Made by a program: the position numbers and the translations under genes. From Perkinsus chesapeaki (Eukaryota > Perkinsozoa > Perkinsida > Perkinsidae): 44,214 bases of DNA. Below, piece by piece: positions 32,566-44,063 of this stretch (position 1 is its first letter; every line of letters starts with the position of its first letter). Below the pieces are notes generated by a model. The model did no database searches. It was not told where the DNA came from and saw only the letters and a program-made list of their open reading frames with translations. The stretch is from contig JAAPAO010000272.1 in the NCBI GenBank assembly GCA_013115145.1, positions 1-44,214 of the forward strand. The letters are read 5' to 3'.

Positions 32566-34230
32566 TCACTCCAAACCTTGGCCTTGTGAACTCTGAGGTG
32601 GATTGTTCATCGCTATCATCTCACCAAGTGTGGGAGGGATCGCTGATCGATGATGCGCATGCGTGCAAAACAACACAAAGTACCATACTTACCGCTTGTC
32701 CCCGGTTGCTGAGCTTTCTTCCGTCCCAGCACCAAACCCCTAATTAAATAATGACCCTCTCGCCACAAGCCATCCTTACTTCTTCGGGCCTCCCATGACA
32801 GGATACGCATCTTCATAACGATAGTCATCCGATCCTCCTCGGCGCGTTGTAGGTAACTCAGGTGCGGCACTGGTGAACCCACCACCTACCACATGGCAGC
32901 ATTGATGAGCTACAGTGTGAATAAAACCAAAGGGCACTAGGGAGAGCACGATACCTTCGATTGAAGAACACCTTGTACTTGGACTTTGCCACTGTTCTTA
33001 CAACTCTCCAATAGCAGGCTGGACGGTATCACTCAGGAACGGGAGGACACCATTTAGGAGATTGCCCTCAGGTCTTTCGAAATGAAGGAATGCATTCAAG
33101 GTCGTTGGTGATGAAAAGCAGAAACAGGTTTCTTGAACACCTATAGGTTGGTCCCAGGTGCTTCCAGTGGAGTGATTGCCAAAGTATGAATTTAATACGG
33201 TAAAGAGGGAAGCTATGAAGTGTAATCATCTATATAATGAGTTTACCAGATCCCACACCAATAATTGTACAATATCTCTCCACTTTTCTTCTACCTTCAA
33301 ATCTTCCCGCGCTGGTTGATGCCCCAACCGGAGATGAGTCGCCGTCCCCACCAAAGCCAGTAACTGCACTACCGCCAAATCCTGTCGGAGAGCTATCGAA
33401 CGCCATGCCAGCACGACCTCGAAGCCTTTCCTCTGAAATGGGCCAGAGTCAGCAATCGACGAGGGAAAGTGACTTACGTTTGGCGAGCAGGGCTCTTTGC
33501 CTTGCCAACTCCAACTGCTTCTTTTTAGCAACTTCCTTTGCCTCATTCATCTTAATAATATATTTATTATTTATATTATTATTGTTATTATTATTACTTT
33601 GCTTTGTTCTATCATTTGGGCTAATCTTTCCTCATGTGAATCCATCTCGGTATATGTCTTTATTTGTGATAAAGTAACAGCCTCACGATATCTAATTAAT
33701 ATTAATAATAATATCGTCATCCAATCCCAGCCTACCCAAAACTGATAATCTCATCAAAGGCAAATACCAAATCGAATGCATTGTCCAGCACTGTCCCTTC
33801 ACAGACTGTATTTTGGACCACTTCTGGTACCACCTAACTCAACTATCATGTCCACCATGCATTCAGAGCTGATTCATTACCGTGGTAAAAAGTTTAAGTG
33901 TATCAAGATCCTCCAATATATTAGATTGTCTAGTTGTTATTAATACCTAATAATATTTAATATATAATTATCATTATTAATAATAATTTACCAAATATAA
34001 TTGTTCAATTGGTTGATAAACATATCGAATATTCTCCGTCTCAATATAAGTATGATCAGATTTCTGTGCTTCAACCAACTTCATAAATGCCCCCAATAGA
34101 CCTGCCACCGATCCCCATTTTTCTGACACCTCTAGCTATTACCTTCCATTTTCAGTCTCGACATATCGACAAACTGACGGGCCAATAAGACCTTTTGTTT
34201 CGATACTATAGCAGCCGAAAGGACCACCAT
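32566..34230 (-). CDS. Coatomer delta subunit-like (delta-COP), short copy A
   Basis: Paralogue of copy B with the same ten-exon layout: 34230-34143, 34101-33992, 33946-33881, 33833-33736, 33691-33598, 33550-33478, 33432-33295, 32885-32780, 32739-32693, 32642-32566; 298 aa. It begins [20 protein letters not shown] and keeps [35 protein letters not shown] and the long charged helix. The hinge differs ([20 protein letters not shown]), and the end reads [18 protein letters not shown], then [14 protein letters not shown] and TGA. The mu-homology domain is missing here too. Intron 7 is 409 nt, against 52 nt in copy B, so sequence was gained or lost there. The ALG2 stop lies 91 nt upstream. Whether both copies enter COPI is unknown. 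Confidence 0.9.
33490..33787. repeat. Direct repeat, copy A of exon 4-6 tract of delta-COP
   Basis: Partner of 31677-31973, about 1.81 kb away in the same orientation. Intron sequence is as conserved as exon sequence, which suggests recent duplication of the tract or gene conversion rather than selection on protein alone. Confidence 0.9.
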
Positions 34231-34321
34231 TCTATGAAAAGCAGCTTGCTGCTGTCTGTCACTCCAAAGTCACGCGCCACTAAACTCAACATAAACTTCT
34301 TATTTAGAAAGTCTTCCAAGT

Positions 34322-36863
34322 TCATCTTCGCCTCGGATATCCGGCGCCACCATTTCGCTTCGCTTTTTTCGTAGCCGTAACGGTAGCACTTTCAACCTTC
34401 TCCTGCTTCTCACTAGTGCCAGCCGTAGGCTCACAGGTGCCTCGAATCATCTGAAACGGCAGGAAGTTAACTTACCACGCCGGAATGGGCGGCATCTTAC
34501 CTGGTCAAGTTCACTAGCGAAATGATCCAAGCCGAATTTATCTCGAACCCACTCTTCGCAAGCTTTCCCTCTGGTGGCCTAAACTCTCTATAAATAATGA
34601 ATACCGCTCCTTCGCTACGTCTTTATGTTGGAACTCCTTCATGGCACGGCAAAACTCATAGGGTTCAGCAGGCCCCTCGGCACACAGTCGACCTGTTTTA
34701 CCATCACATATGCTCTCCAGGGGACCACCGCTACTAGGAGCGATAACCGGAGTACCTTGAGTATCCAAAGGTTGACCATGCAAGATACAAAACAGGCCAG
34801 CTCACCTAGCGCCATACTTTCACATGGAACAATACCGAAATGCTCTCGACTTGGCGTGTACAGAGTGGCCAATGCATTCCGTAGCAGCCATAATCTCACA
34901 TTATCAGATACTGATCGCATAAACACTACTTCTGGTACCACATATTGGGCTTGTTTCTAATAAAGGTAAGTTCAATACCACTACCACACATCATCCCAAC
35001 CTTCAGCTCCTTGTAGTGCTCAACATTCTCCGGCACTCTAGAGTCGTATCCACCAGCAATGACCAGACGTGGTGGCATGGGGCCAGTGGCATGGCCATCT
35101 GCCTTAGACGAACTCAAAAACAGCTTATATGCTTCCACAGCAAGGCCTATATTCTTCTTCCTCTCGTATCTGAATGTAACATAGGAGCCACCAATGGATA
35201 TACGTATTATTATATAATGTAATAGCAAATTAGATCTTCTATCAGTAAATATTTACCGCTAGTCTCAGTTAAATGACACAATTCTCACAAGACTTAACAA
35301 TAATATTCTCATAGTCGCCAAAAAAGCATCACCCACCTGCGAGAGTAACCCAATCTCATATTACGCGATGTAATGTCATTTACGGATGGAGAAATCGGAC
35401 CCTGGTGAGTTTTAAACTCACCACATTACGCCGTGATAGCGTCACTGGAGATCTACCAAATCTGTTTTACTGTTATACCAGTGCGCCCAACGTCTTATGA
35501 ATAACATTTAATACCAAACTTCCGTCAAATCCCTCCTATTACTACCTATTCAAGGATACATAGAATCCACTTTTAATAAGTTCTGCTGCTATACTAGGAT
35601 CCATCTCATCCTTAGATGGTATCTTAGGTCCATCCTTCAAGAAGGCATCTGTCGCTGATAGGTCCACAGGTGGATAAACCACCTATATAGACAATATAGG
35701 GCCATTTACCGTGTATTTTGTTACCCTAAGTTCCATGTTCTTCAACGATGGAAATGTCGCCCTTGTTGTCTGTCTAGTGAAGTTACTATTAACTGCTATA
35801 CAGTCCGCCATACCAGTAGTTAACTCCTCCATACGGTCAACAGGGTATCTAATCAACCTCGAAAATATCTTTCACTTATGGCAGCCCGGAAATGCGCACC
35901 ACCAAGCCCAGCATAGCCTTTGATAACCGATTAGACCGTAGAGTCATTGGCAAATAGTCTCATTAAGAGCGTATTGACTATAAAGAGACTATTAGTAATA
36001 CTCAGATTTTCGACCATATAACGGTTCCTGCCTACTGGATACAGCACCCATGTCCCTTATTACCTATACAAGCGTTTAATGGCAAGCTTCCTATCAGCAC
36101 ATAGAAGCTGATCTGGAAAATGACAATAGAAGACAACACGAGGAGCTATCAGATGGAGGAGTGGGTTAATAAAGGATACCTGGGGGGGCAAGATTGAGGG
36201 AAAAGTCGGTATGAGAAGTTACTTGGTCATTTATGGCGACGTCAAATCTGGCACCAGAGAGAAAGGCGTATACACAAAGATAAATCATGCGGATAATCGC
36301 ACATACCACAGTAAAGTGACCGAGTACAGTACCTGACCTTTTTTGTATCTTGCACGCTCAACCTAAAGATTCCTACGTGGTAGCCAGTCCCCCGCTACAG
36401 TGACCTTTAAGGTACCATCTTTAGTAGATTGAAAGCAATGGTTAACGTCATGATGGGACGTATAAAACTCCACATGGTGGCCAAGTCTAACCTTACAGCT
36501 CTTCCTTATCACACCTGTTATTTACCTTTGTAAGCCTTCTGCTGCAGACACTACTAGATTTTCGGCACCCCCAATACCGAGGTCAAGATGGAAGAACACC
36601 TATGAGATTACTAATGATAAAGCACCACGGTGGCAGATGACAACCCTGGTAAAGATCAGCGCACAAATGGGTTGCTAATGGCGCTCTACTATAGTGGCCT
36701 TTTTCCATATGGTTTTTCACTGCCAAATGGTAGTGTTTTCTCAATCACCAGCTTAGCTCGCTTATATAGCCGTTCAATATCACTATTCAACGTAACGATG
36801 CCTTCCCATTTCCCTTACAACTCGTAATGGTTCCTTTCCTTCCTTTGCCATATCTGCCACCAT
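34322..36863 (-). CDS. ALG2: ALG2 alpha-1,3/1,6-mannosyltransferase (12 exons)
   Basis: Adds the second and third mannose to the dolichol-linked N-glycan precursor on the cytosolic ER face, from GDP-mannose (GT4 family). The 458-aa model reads [135 protein letters not shown] (the EX7E region) and [15 protein letters not shown]. Exons: 36863-36819, 36599-36526, 36486-36377, 36332-36223, 36179-36064, 35848-35725, 35682-35546, 35169-34979, 34931-34806, 34755-34619, 34578-34501, 34450-34322. Three introns (219, 215, 376 nt) are longer than the usual 40-50. The Lys-rich C-terminal tail has no clear TM segment. One donor (34978 or 34981) is ambiguous. Confidence 0.93.
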
Positions 36864-37117
36864 CAACAATAATCGATCACCAGGGCGCGCGCTTTTTTCA
36901 AACCTGATCTATAAGGCCGTGCGCTGTGAACGCGTGTCACAAGTCTTTAGATGAAATCGGATGTGATGGCGATTTAACGACGTTGAACTGAGTCCTTCGG
37001 ACGATGATGTGACATGTATTAGGCTAGGGTATTATTAATCCCACTGTGATTTGAGATATACTAGCCCTTAACGACGCCATTGCATCTTTGATTTCCAGTG
37101 ACTTTGGTTCTAGAACT

Positions 37118-38119
37118 ATGAAAGGTGGCAGCTTTGGCAAGGGTAAAGGCAAGGGCAAGGGCTCTGGTAAAGGCAAGGGCTTCAGCGGCAAAGGCGGCAA
37201 GGGAAAGGGTAAAGGAAAAGGAGGAAAAGGAAAGGGAGGAAAAGGAAAGGGAGGACCTAAGGGAGCCAACAAGGTCATCGTAGAGCCTCATCGTTTCGAA
37301 GGCTGCTTCGTGTCCCGAGGCAAAGATGAGGCCCTTCTTACCCGTAACATGGTCCCTGGTGAGAGTGTCTATGGTGAGAAGCGTATCACTGTTGAGAAGC
37401 CAGTAGAAGGTCAAGATCAACCTGAGAAGATTGAATACCGTGTCTGGAACCCATTCCGTTCCAAGCTTGGTGCTACCATTGTTGGTGGTGTTGCTAATAT
37501 GCCTATTAAACCTGGTAGCAAGGTTCTCTATTTGGGTGCTGCTTCTGGTACTACTGTATCACACGTCAGTGATATGGTTGGCCCCACTGGCTGTGTCTAT
37601 GCCGTTGAATTTGCTCATCGTCCTGGTCGTGATTTAACCAACATGGCCAAGAAGCGTCCCAATATTGTAAGGCAGTGTATTCTTTATATAACAACATGTC
37701 TCTTCTTCTCAGGTGCCTATCATCGAGGATGCTCGTCAGCCTCTTCGCTATAGAATGTTGGTGCCTATGGTTGATGTGATCTTCGCTGATGTTGCCCAGC
37801 CCGATCAAGCTCGTATTGTAGCTGTTAACGCTCAGAACTTCCTCAAGAACCACGGATGGTACATTATATCCATCAAGGCTAACTGTGTTGATTCCACTGC
37901 CGCTCCAGAGGCTGTTTTCGCCAGTGAGATTGAGAAGCTTAAGAAGGATAAACTGAAGTAAGTGTGCCGTTGTTGTTGTTGTTGTTGTTAAAGATGTTGA
38001 TGATTGCCTCCTTGTTTATTATTAGGCCTAAGGAACAGCTTACTTTGGAGCCTTATCATAGAGATCATGCTGTTGTTATTGGCCAATACCAACCATTGAA
38101 GCATAAGAAGGCTGAGTAG
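37118..38119 (+). CDS. FBL: Fibrillarin (box C/D snoRNP 2'-O-methyltransferase) with Gly-Lys domain
   Basis: Nucleolar methyltransferase that modifies rRNA guided by C/D snoRNAs. Exons 37118-37666, 37713-37957, 38026-38119 give 295 aa. The SAM-binding fold shows [34 protein letters not shown] and [12 protein letters not shown]; the C-terminus has [20 protein letters not shown]. The first about 50 residues are built from GK and GGK units (e.g. [16 protein letters not shown]) where most eukaryotes have Gly-Arg repeats. The start is ATG 37118; a pyrimidine-rich CCAG lies 20 nt upstream and could be a trans-splice acceptor. Intron 2 contains a (GTT)n microsatellite near 37968-37989. Codon use is biased to a few codons (GGT, GTT, AAG), as in highly expressed genes. 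Confidence 0.95.
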
Positions 38120-38179
38120 TTGCTGCTGCGATTTACCATAATCATCCTCAATACCGCCTAAGTCACTATCTGCAGCTAT

Positions 38180-38203
38180 CTGGAGGTTAGTAATAACCTC
38201 CAG
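38180..38203. repeat. Perfect 10-bp hairpin downstream of fibrillarin
   Basis: CTGGAGGTTA (38180-38189), loop GTAA, TAACCTCCAG (38194-38203). It starts 60 nt after the fibrillarin stop, so it is probably in the 3' UTR. It does not match the histone stem-loop consensus. A terminator, RNA-stability element or chance palindrome are all possible. Confidence 0.75.
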
Positions 38204-38585
38204 CCTTGGCTAACGTTTCTACCATTAATAATACTAATGACATTGGGTTGAATAGTCTTATTATTATTGTTGTCAATGTGACGGCTGGTTTCTTCTTGAT
38301 TTTCAGGGAACTTCTCCCAGACCCTCTCCGCTGTAACTATCAACACCTAACCCTTAACAGATGTTACAGCCCTAGCAATTGGCTAATACCAAGTTTAATA
38401 ACATATATACTGTTCAACGTCAATGCACTGCTCTAGGACCCAGACAGGATACCTGGCAGGATATATTCATGCTCGAGTAAAGCAGCCTAAGGGAAAGCTT
38501 TAAATTATAGTTGACCACAGTTTACCTATTTTTTATTCCAAGACTGGCAGAAGCATTATGGTATTTATTATTAATAGTTTTGATA
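38204..38585. other. Intergenic, fibrillarin to next + gene
   Basis: 382 nt with no supported ORF; expected to hold a 3' UTR and the promoter of the next gene. Confidence 0.45.
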
Positions 38586-41500
38586 ATGTCAACAGTGGCA
38601 GAGTTTCCACCAGAGAGATCAGTCCCTCTGAGTAGCGAGGCGACTGCTCTCGAGAAAAAGCTCATAAATGATATAAATGATACAAAGACAACACAAGACG
38701 CATTACAGTTATTAGGAAAGATCAACGTAAATTGCCAGAATTAATAGCAGTAGTAATGGTTAACCTTTAGTCCGAGCTAAGGACCAATACAACACTCCGT
38801 CAAGTGGCCCCAGGCCTGCTGAGCCCTATGATGGACCTGGCTAAGGGGGGCCTGTTAGAGAGCTCTCGTGAAGGAAGGAAGCTTCTTAATAATACCATGT
38901 AGAAGCTGACGGACTTAGAAAAAGCTTATAAATGTTGTCAGATGTGAAATTTGTGTAGTGTCTCGACCTCGAGAGTGCTACACATTCCTGATGGAGGCAA
39001 TGTCCTTATTACCTGATAGAGCTGTAGGTGTTAGGATAGAGGCTATTACGATGTAATGGGTATCTTAGGAAGAGGTAGCCAATACTAGCACCTTTATGGC
39101 AGCTGCTGGGCTGCTTAGAGGCTTATCACGGTTAATGTCAAGTGTACAGACTGGAAGGATGAGAAGTGATAGAGCAAGGTAGAAGAGGGATAAACCCTAT
39201 GCGATAGAATTGTGGATGTAGATTGGTAAGAAAATTGTCCAGCGCCGACCTGAATGAGTTATGGATCGAATTTGAGAGCGAGTCGTATACCCACGAGAAG
39301 GGCTACAAATTTACAAATAACTCATTCACTTTGCCGCTGGACAGATTTTCCGGGACCAGTCTTCTGCACACAAGCAATGCTTGATAGAGATACGTGTAGT
39401 GTCATTGGTAGTTCAGTTGCAACTATCATTGGTATCAAGGACATTTGGAACAACTCCATGGAAGCAATTCACTTGAAATAATTGAATCCTTGAAATCCTC
39501 AATGACGGCAGCTTTAGGCCCCTTTTTATTAGCTCCCTCATAAAAGACTGATGAGGACTATTTATCAAAGATCCACACCACCCTCACCTGTCAGGTATCT
39601 TGTCGGCATAGTTGCCCTCATACAACGCAAGTTCTTTGCTGAACCATCTGACCGTGTGAATTCATCCTGGAATACCAAGAATGATTCCGAGCTTTTAGAG
39701 GAGCTCACAGGGGCCTGTCTGGAGCTCATAAGAACATACGGTTATGACTTTACCGTTGGTGCAGATATGCAGGAGGATTCTAAGGAGGCTTCGTGTCGAT
39801 TAGAGGTAGTCTCTCTTACCTTTGTTTAGGTCTGTTGGTAGGCCTAACAGGTACTAACATCTTTAGCATGCTTAGTGTCTGAGGAGCTATGTCGAAGGGT
39901 CTCTGACCATAGGCTTCATATGCCTTTATTGGGGGATGCTCCTGAGGAGTATCAACTGCAGGAAGGATTAATAGGGAAGCTTCTGGCAGATGGTGATATA
40001 TAGACACGGGGGCTCCGACTATTAGCGGAATATGTTAATAATAATGATCTGAGTGGCACTGACCTCACAGTGGCCTTCTTATAGTTGACTTTGTCATCGG
40101 TTAATAGCCCGAAGTACCTGGAAGACCCTGGGGTTTCGAAGAGGGACAATTACACATTCCACTATGGCACTGAAGAGTATTGGCACGTGTTCTCTTCAGT
40201 TAATAATACCGTGTCATCATCTTCTGGTATACAGCAATACGCCTATAGTAGAGTCCTTACAATGGTACCACATGAGGAGACTGGGTAAGAAGAAGTCAGA
40301 TTAGCAATCTTTAAAAGGATGTTATTATAGGTTAATGCAGAGTAGTGATGGTGTTAGTGCTTTGGATATGGCACAGTGCAGGCTAGGTTGGTTGGTTATT
40401 GCATGTGTTGAGCGTCCTAAGGCAGCAGCATCATCATCAGCAGCTGGATGGATGCCATTAGTTTGGTCACATGCTACTTACACTCATGTTTATGCATGTA
40501 AGCACAACGAAGGGCTTTAGTGGGCACTGACAACGAAGAAGAATAAGCAGATGATCGCAATCCTAGTCGGGTTTTGGTATGCAAAACTCCGCGAGCTAAT
40601 AAAAGGCACCGTGGATGAATGCCTCTCTGTCAGTGAAATCCGATACTCATATCAGTATTGAAAAAAGGCAATATGTCAGGTACAGTTCAGCTCTTATTTG
40701 AGATAAACGATGTTGTGGCTATACGTACTGGACTGTAGGCTACGATCACGTCTCTGTTAACGTTTATTTCTATGCTCTTTAGACGGTTATATGGCAAACA
40801 GCTGCAGGAGCATCTACCATGCCAAACCTACCAAGAGTCAGGGAGACAGCAAAGATGGAATCCTCCACAGCTGTTCAGGCATGTGTTGGAGATATCTGTT
40901 ACTAGTGATGAGCTTGTGGTAGGTTGTGGAGTCGTCGTTAAGTATCTGAAATCGGCTTTATATTGTTGCTTTATATACAACAGGAAGTCGGCAAATTTTG
41001 AACCGGGGCTAACATTCCTACTATTGGAATTGGCTACTCTTATGACCTTCTCATCATCAGGAGAATGCATTTGCCAAGTCAAACCATCAATAATTGAAAA
41101 ATAATCAATCAATCGGCTGGAGCCCTTTCCACATAGTCTAATTGACTCTGTATTACGGTGACATAAGTTCCATGGACCGTTTGCAGTGTTAATTTGAAGG
41201 CAGATGCTAGGCTTATGTATGTTAGATGACATTGAAGGAGCGTCAGACCATCTATACCATAACAGAGATGGACCTACGAACTTTACCGATAGAGGAGAGA
41301 TTCGATGTAACTGCACGGCGGCGCAGCTCACATGGATATGCTTTATTTCAGACATATTATCAAATTGAGAAGTCGAGCGGAGTAGACCAAGTAATTGGTA
41401 TTATATTAAAACTGTATAAGGATGATTGGTGGTCTGAAGTACGTGTTATTCTTCAGAGTTATTTCCTATAGATATTATTATTAGGTTTTGAAGCAGCCTC

Positions 41501-42005
41501 ATGTTGTTCGGCTTAGTTTGGTTAATCGTTTTAGAGATGCTGTTACTGCAGCTTTATCGGGAGACTTCAAAGTAGCCATCTGCACTCTGCTGCACTTGAA
41601 CAATTTGGGCGTTCTTTACAGGTTGTCGATGGCACCGATACGATAATAGGGGCAGCTAATTGGTGTAGACTAGTCTGGCTTGCTGATCCTACTACCAATG
41701 CCACAGCCAGGCATATAAGGTCATCTCAATGGCTTACTGGTGTGGTAACGTCTATGGTGGAGAATGTTGCAAATCAAATAGATGCTGAATTGTCAATTGT
41801 GAAGCGACAGGGAGGAGATGATCAGCAGCAGCAGCAGCAGCTAAAAGGTGTGGAAATTAGCAGACTGGAACTGGTGGCCGATACTGTTGCAAGATTAAGG
41901 GAATTATTAAATACTAATAGCCTGGTGAAGAAGGAGGCCAATACCTCCGAAGATACTATTATGAAGAGTGATGCTGGTAACATTGATAATAATAACACTG
42001 TTTAG
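38586..42005 (+). CDS. Large helical protein of unknown family, many small exons (model partial)
   Basis: Exons 38586-38726, 38771-38898, 38942-39023, 39069-39178 and 39222-39284 join cleanly (44, 43, 45 and 43-nt introns) and encode MSTVAEFPPERSVPL, ALEKKLINDINDTKTTQDAL, ELRTNTTLRQVAPGLLSPMM, CYTFLMEAMSLLPDRAEEVA and LVRKLSSADLNELWIEFESE. Further coding blocks follow (HGSNSLEIIESLKSSMTAAL near 39440; LLEELTGACLELIRTYGYDF near 39690; QTRGLRLLAEYVNNNDLSG near 40000; RRSSHGYALFQTYYQIEK near 41315; ARLRELLNTNSLVKKEAN near 41890), ending at TAG 42005 after a Gln run. The repeated amphipathic helices suggest an ARM/HEAT-type scaffold, but I cannot name a family. It may be two genes, with a break near 40520-40770. 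Confidence 0.6.
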
Positions 42006-42526
42006 AATAATACTGCAGTTTCTATTGTTTCTATTCCATTATGTAATTCGCGTTGATTGGTAAGACCTTTTGTTAATGATCTCGGTGTTTGTTGGGGTTG
42101 GTGCTTGTAAGCATCCAGAAAACCTTCCAGTCATGATATATCCGCCATAAACATTGTGGGTGTCGTCTATACTTACTGCAGGGCAATTCAGAGGTATCAT
42201 CGGAGGTAAGAATGTTTGTTGGTCAGACGTTGGGAGATAGTTTTACTGCCGAAGTGCTTCCTTCGTTGTTTCACTGCCTCCGACCTTGACGAGACGAGTC
42301 TCGAGGCATGGAATAGGAAGTCCTCAGTTTTATTCGGCTACAGTTCTTTGTGTTGTGTTACAAGCAAGTTATTGAACACAACAGATACACTTTTCGGCCG
42401 AGTGATCAATGAAAGTCTATATAAATGGTTTCAGACGCTCCAGTAAAAAATAAAAGGCAACTGAATAAAACCGCGGTGATATCAATAAACCTCAATTCCT
42501 TCGCTGAAGGCCTTGAGCTTCCTATC
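42006..42526. other. Convergent 3' intergenic region
   Basis: 521 nt between the helical-protein gene (+) and the aspartic protease (-). A short open frame at 42216-42446 has no supporting features. Confidence 0.45.
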
Positions 42527-43612
42527 CTACTTCAAATATTCAGCAATAGTAATAGTTCGTGAGTCTAGATCGAAAGACGAGAAGAACGTTGTGAAGAAAG
42601 AGCTACCGAGAGTGGCTTGTGAGCCATCGCAAAACCGAAGAGCAAGTTCACACAATGTACCATTACATCCATTGATATATTTCTCGGGGGGAATGCTTAT
42701 AACAAAAGGACGCTGCTGATCTCCGACATTGAACGTGAGTGTCGGGAAGTATCTTTGCCCTTTGTCTGTGATATACCAAACTCCATTCGTGGACTCGAGG
42801 TGCACCCCGGGCCCAGCGAAAGATAAGATCTTAATAAGAAGGCCTTGAAATATATACCTCGGGATAACAAAAGGAGTTGACCCAGAGTCGAAGATAACAC
42901 CGCCATTTTCTGCTTGCCGCACGAATGTTTCCCCGGTAGAGCTGACTAGACCATAAGAGAAGAGATTCGATTCGAAGTGACTATCCTCACGGGGTTCTGT
43001 CATCGGAATTGTAGTAACAGGCCCCTCGAAAACACACAACCAAAACCATAAACCGAATATTATATATCCGGTAAATGAACTCACATCACCATCGCAACAT
43101 ATCGATACTGCGTACTTGCTGATTATATTATTCTTGTAAAGGTGGCGCGTCAATGTGTCAGGATTAGCGTAATCATCGAAAGCAAGACCAAGAAGATTCA
43201 CCGGCCTCCAGTTTGGCAATAGTGGGCTAGGAGCGTAACCTATAATTAAACGGATCTTCATGTTCAGCTGGTATTCCCCGACTACGACGGTGCTTTCATG
43301 CAAGACAGTGATAAGCTTCCCACCATTAGCGAGTGTGACGATGTATGTATCTTCAGCATAAGGATTACATTTGCCAGGGCAAGAATAGCAGCCTGTTTGT
43401 AAATGCTCGCAGGCACACTGACCGTAGGTTTTCTTATACCAGTCTTTATAAACGAGATAAATGCCACTGAGCCTTGTATCGATATGCATTTTCAAAGGCT
43501 GTCCATCGAACGACACTCCAGTAGCAATACCGTCTTCGAAAGGTAAAAGCACCTTGCTGCATGCCAAAGGATACCAACCACCTAGGACGATCAAGATAGT
43601 CGATGGTTGCAT
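42527..43612 (-). CDS. Pepsin-like aspartic protease paralogue with altered first catalytic motif
   Basis: A single uninterrupted frame of 361 codons, unlike its intron-rich neighbours. It begins MQPSTILIVLGGWYPLACS, a signal peptide, then LLPFEDGIATGVSFDGQPL. The first active-site motif reads KMHIDTRLSGIYLVY: the Gly of DTG is Arg (codon AGG at 43472-43474). The second motif, GGVIFDSGSTPFVIP, is intact. A Cys-rich insert (CACEHLQTGCYSCPGKC) follows the first motif, probably disulfide-bonded. Family marks downstream are GYIIFG, EGPVTTIPM and TLGSSFFTTFFSSFDLDSRT. The neighbour at 44064 has a normal DTG, so the change is specific to this copy. It may be inactive or of changed function. A + strand gene starts divergently 451 nt away. 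Confidence 0.9.
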   Translation of the reverse strand: MQPSTILIVLGGWYPLACSKVLLPFEDGIATGVSFDGQPLKMHIDTRLSGIYLVYKDWYKKTYGQCACEHLQTGCYSCPGKCNPYAEDTYIVTLANGGKLITVLHESTVVVGEYQLNMKIRLIIGYAPSPLLPNWRPVNLLGLAFDDYANPDTLTRHLYKNNIISKYAVSICCDGDVSSFTGYIIFGLWFWLCVFEGPVTTIPMTEPREDSHFESNLFSYGLVSSTGETFVRQAENGGVIFDSGSTPFVIPRYIFQGLLIKILSFAGPGVHLESTNGVWYITDKGQRYFPTLTFNVGDQQRPFVISIPPEKYINGCNGTLCELALRFCDGSQATLGSSFFTTFFSSFDLDSRTITIAEYLK

Positions 43613-44063
43613 GACAACTTGAACACTAACTACTTTAACCAACTCTCTGTAACGCAATTCACGACCTCAAAGAGACTTTATATCCTTCGGGTCATTTGAA
43701 AAGTGACTATAAACCGAAACTGTCTGTCCGCCAGTTAGAAATAACTGACGAGCACGCATGCGCAAGGGGAAGGCACGCATTGGATGGAGCGGCGGGGCGT
43801 AGTTCATGACGCTCCACCAACGAAACCATTAGAATGCTGTGCTTTACGGACGTATGACAGCGCAGAAGCTTACTCTACGTAAGCTTATGTAGATCAGATC
43901 AGATCACTCATAGACTCACATTGATTGCAAGCTGAATGACAGCATATCCAAAGCTTAGCACTACATTTAAAGAACGTGTGCATGCGTGCTGGGGAGCTGT
44001 TAAAATACTTGATACACTTCGCAGCGTTGTGTGCGCAACGGTGAGCTTCATAGTTCGAACAAA
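43613..44063. other. Bidirectional promoter region between two aspartic protease genes
   Basis: 451 nt between the divergent starts. No ORF is supported. The motif GTAAGCTTATG/CAGAAGCTTACTC around 43865-43890 contains two AAGCTTA-type blocks in inverted order, and AGATCAGATCAGATCA (43894-43909) is a short tandem repeat. These could be regulatory but nothing proves it. Confidence 0.45.

Noticed and set aside
37024-37420. Long open frames opposite fibrillarin, rich in Pro/Phe/Leu
   Set aside because: They are antisense shadows of the Gly-Lys repeat coding sequence.
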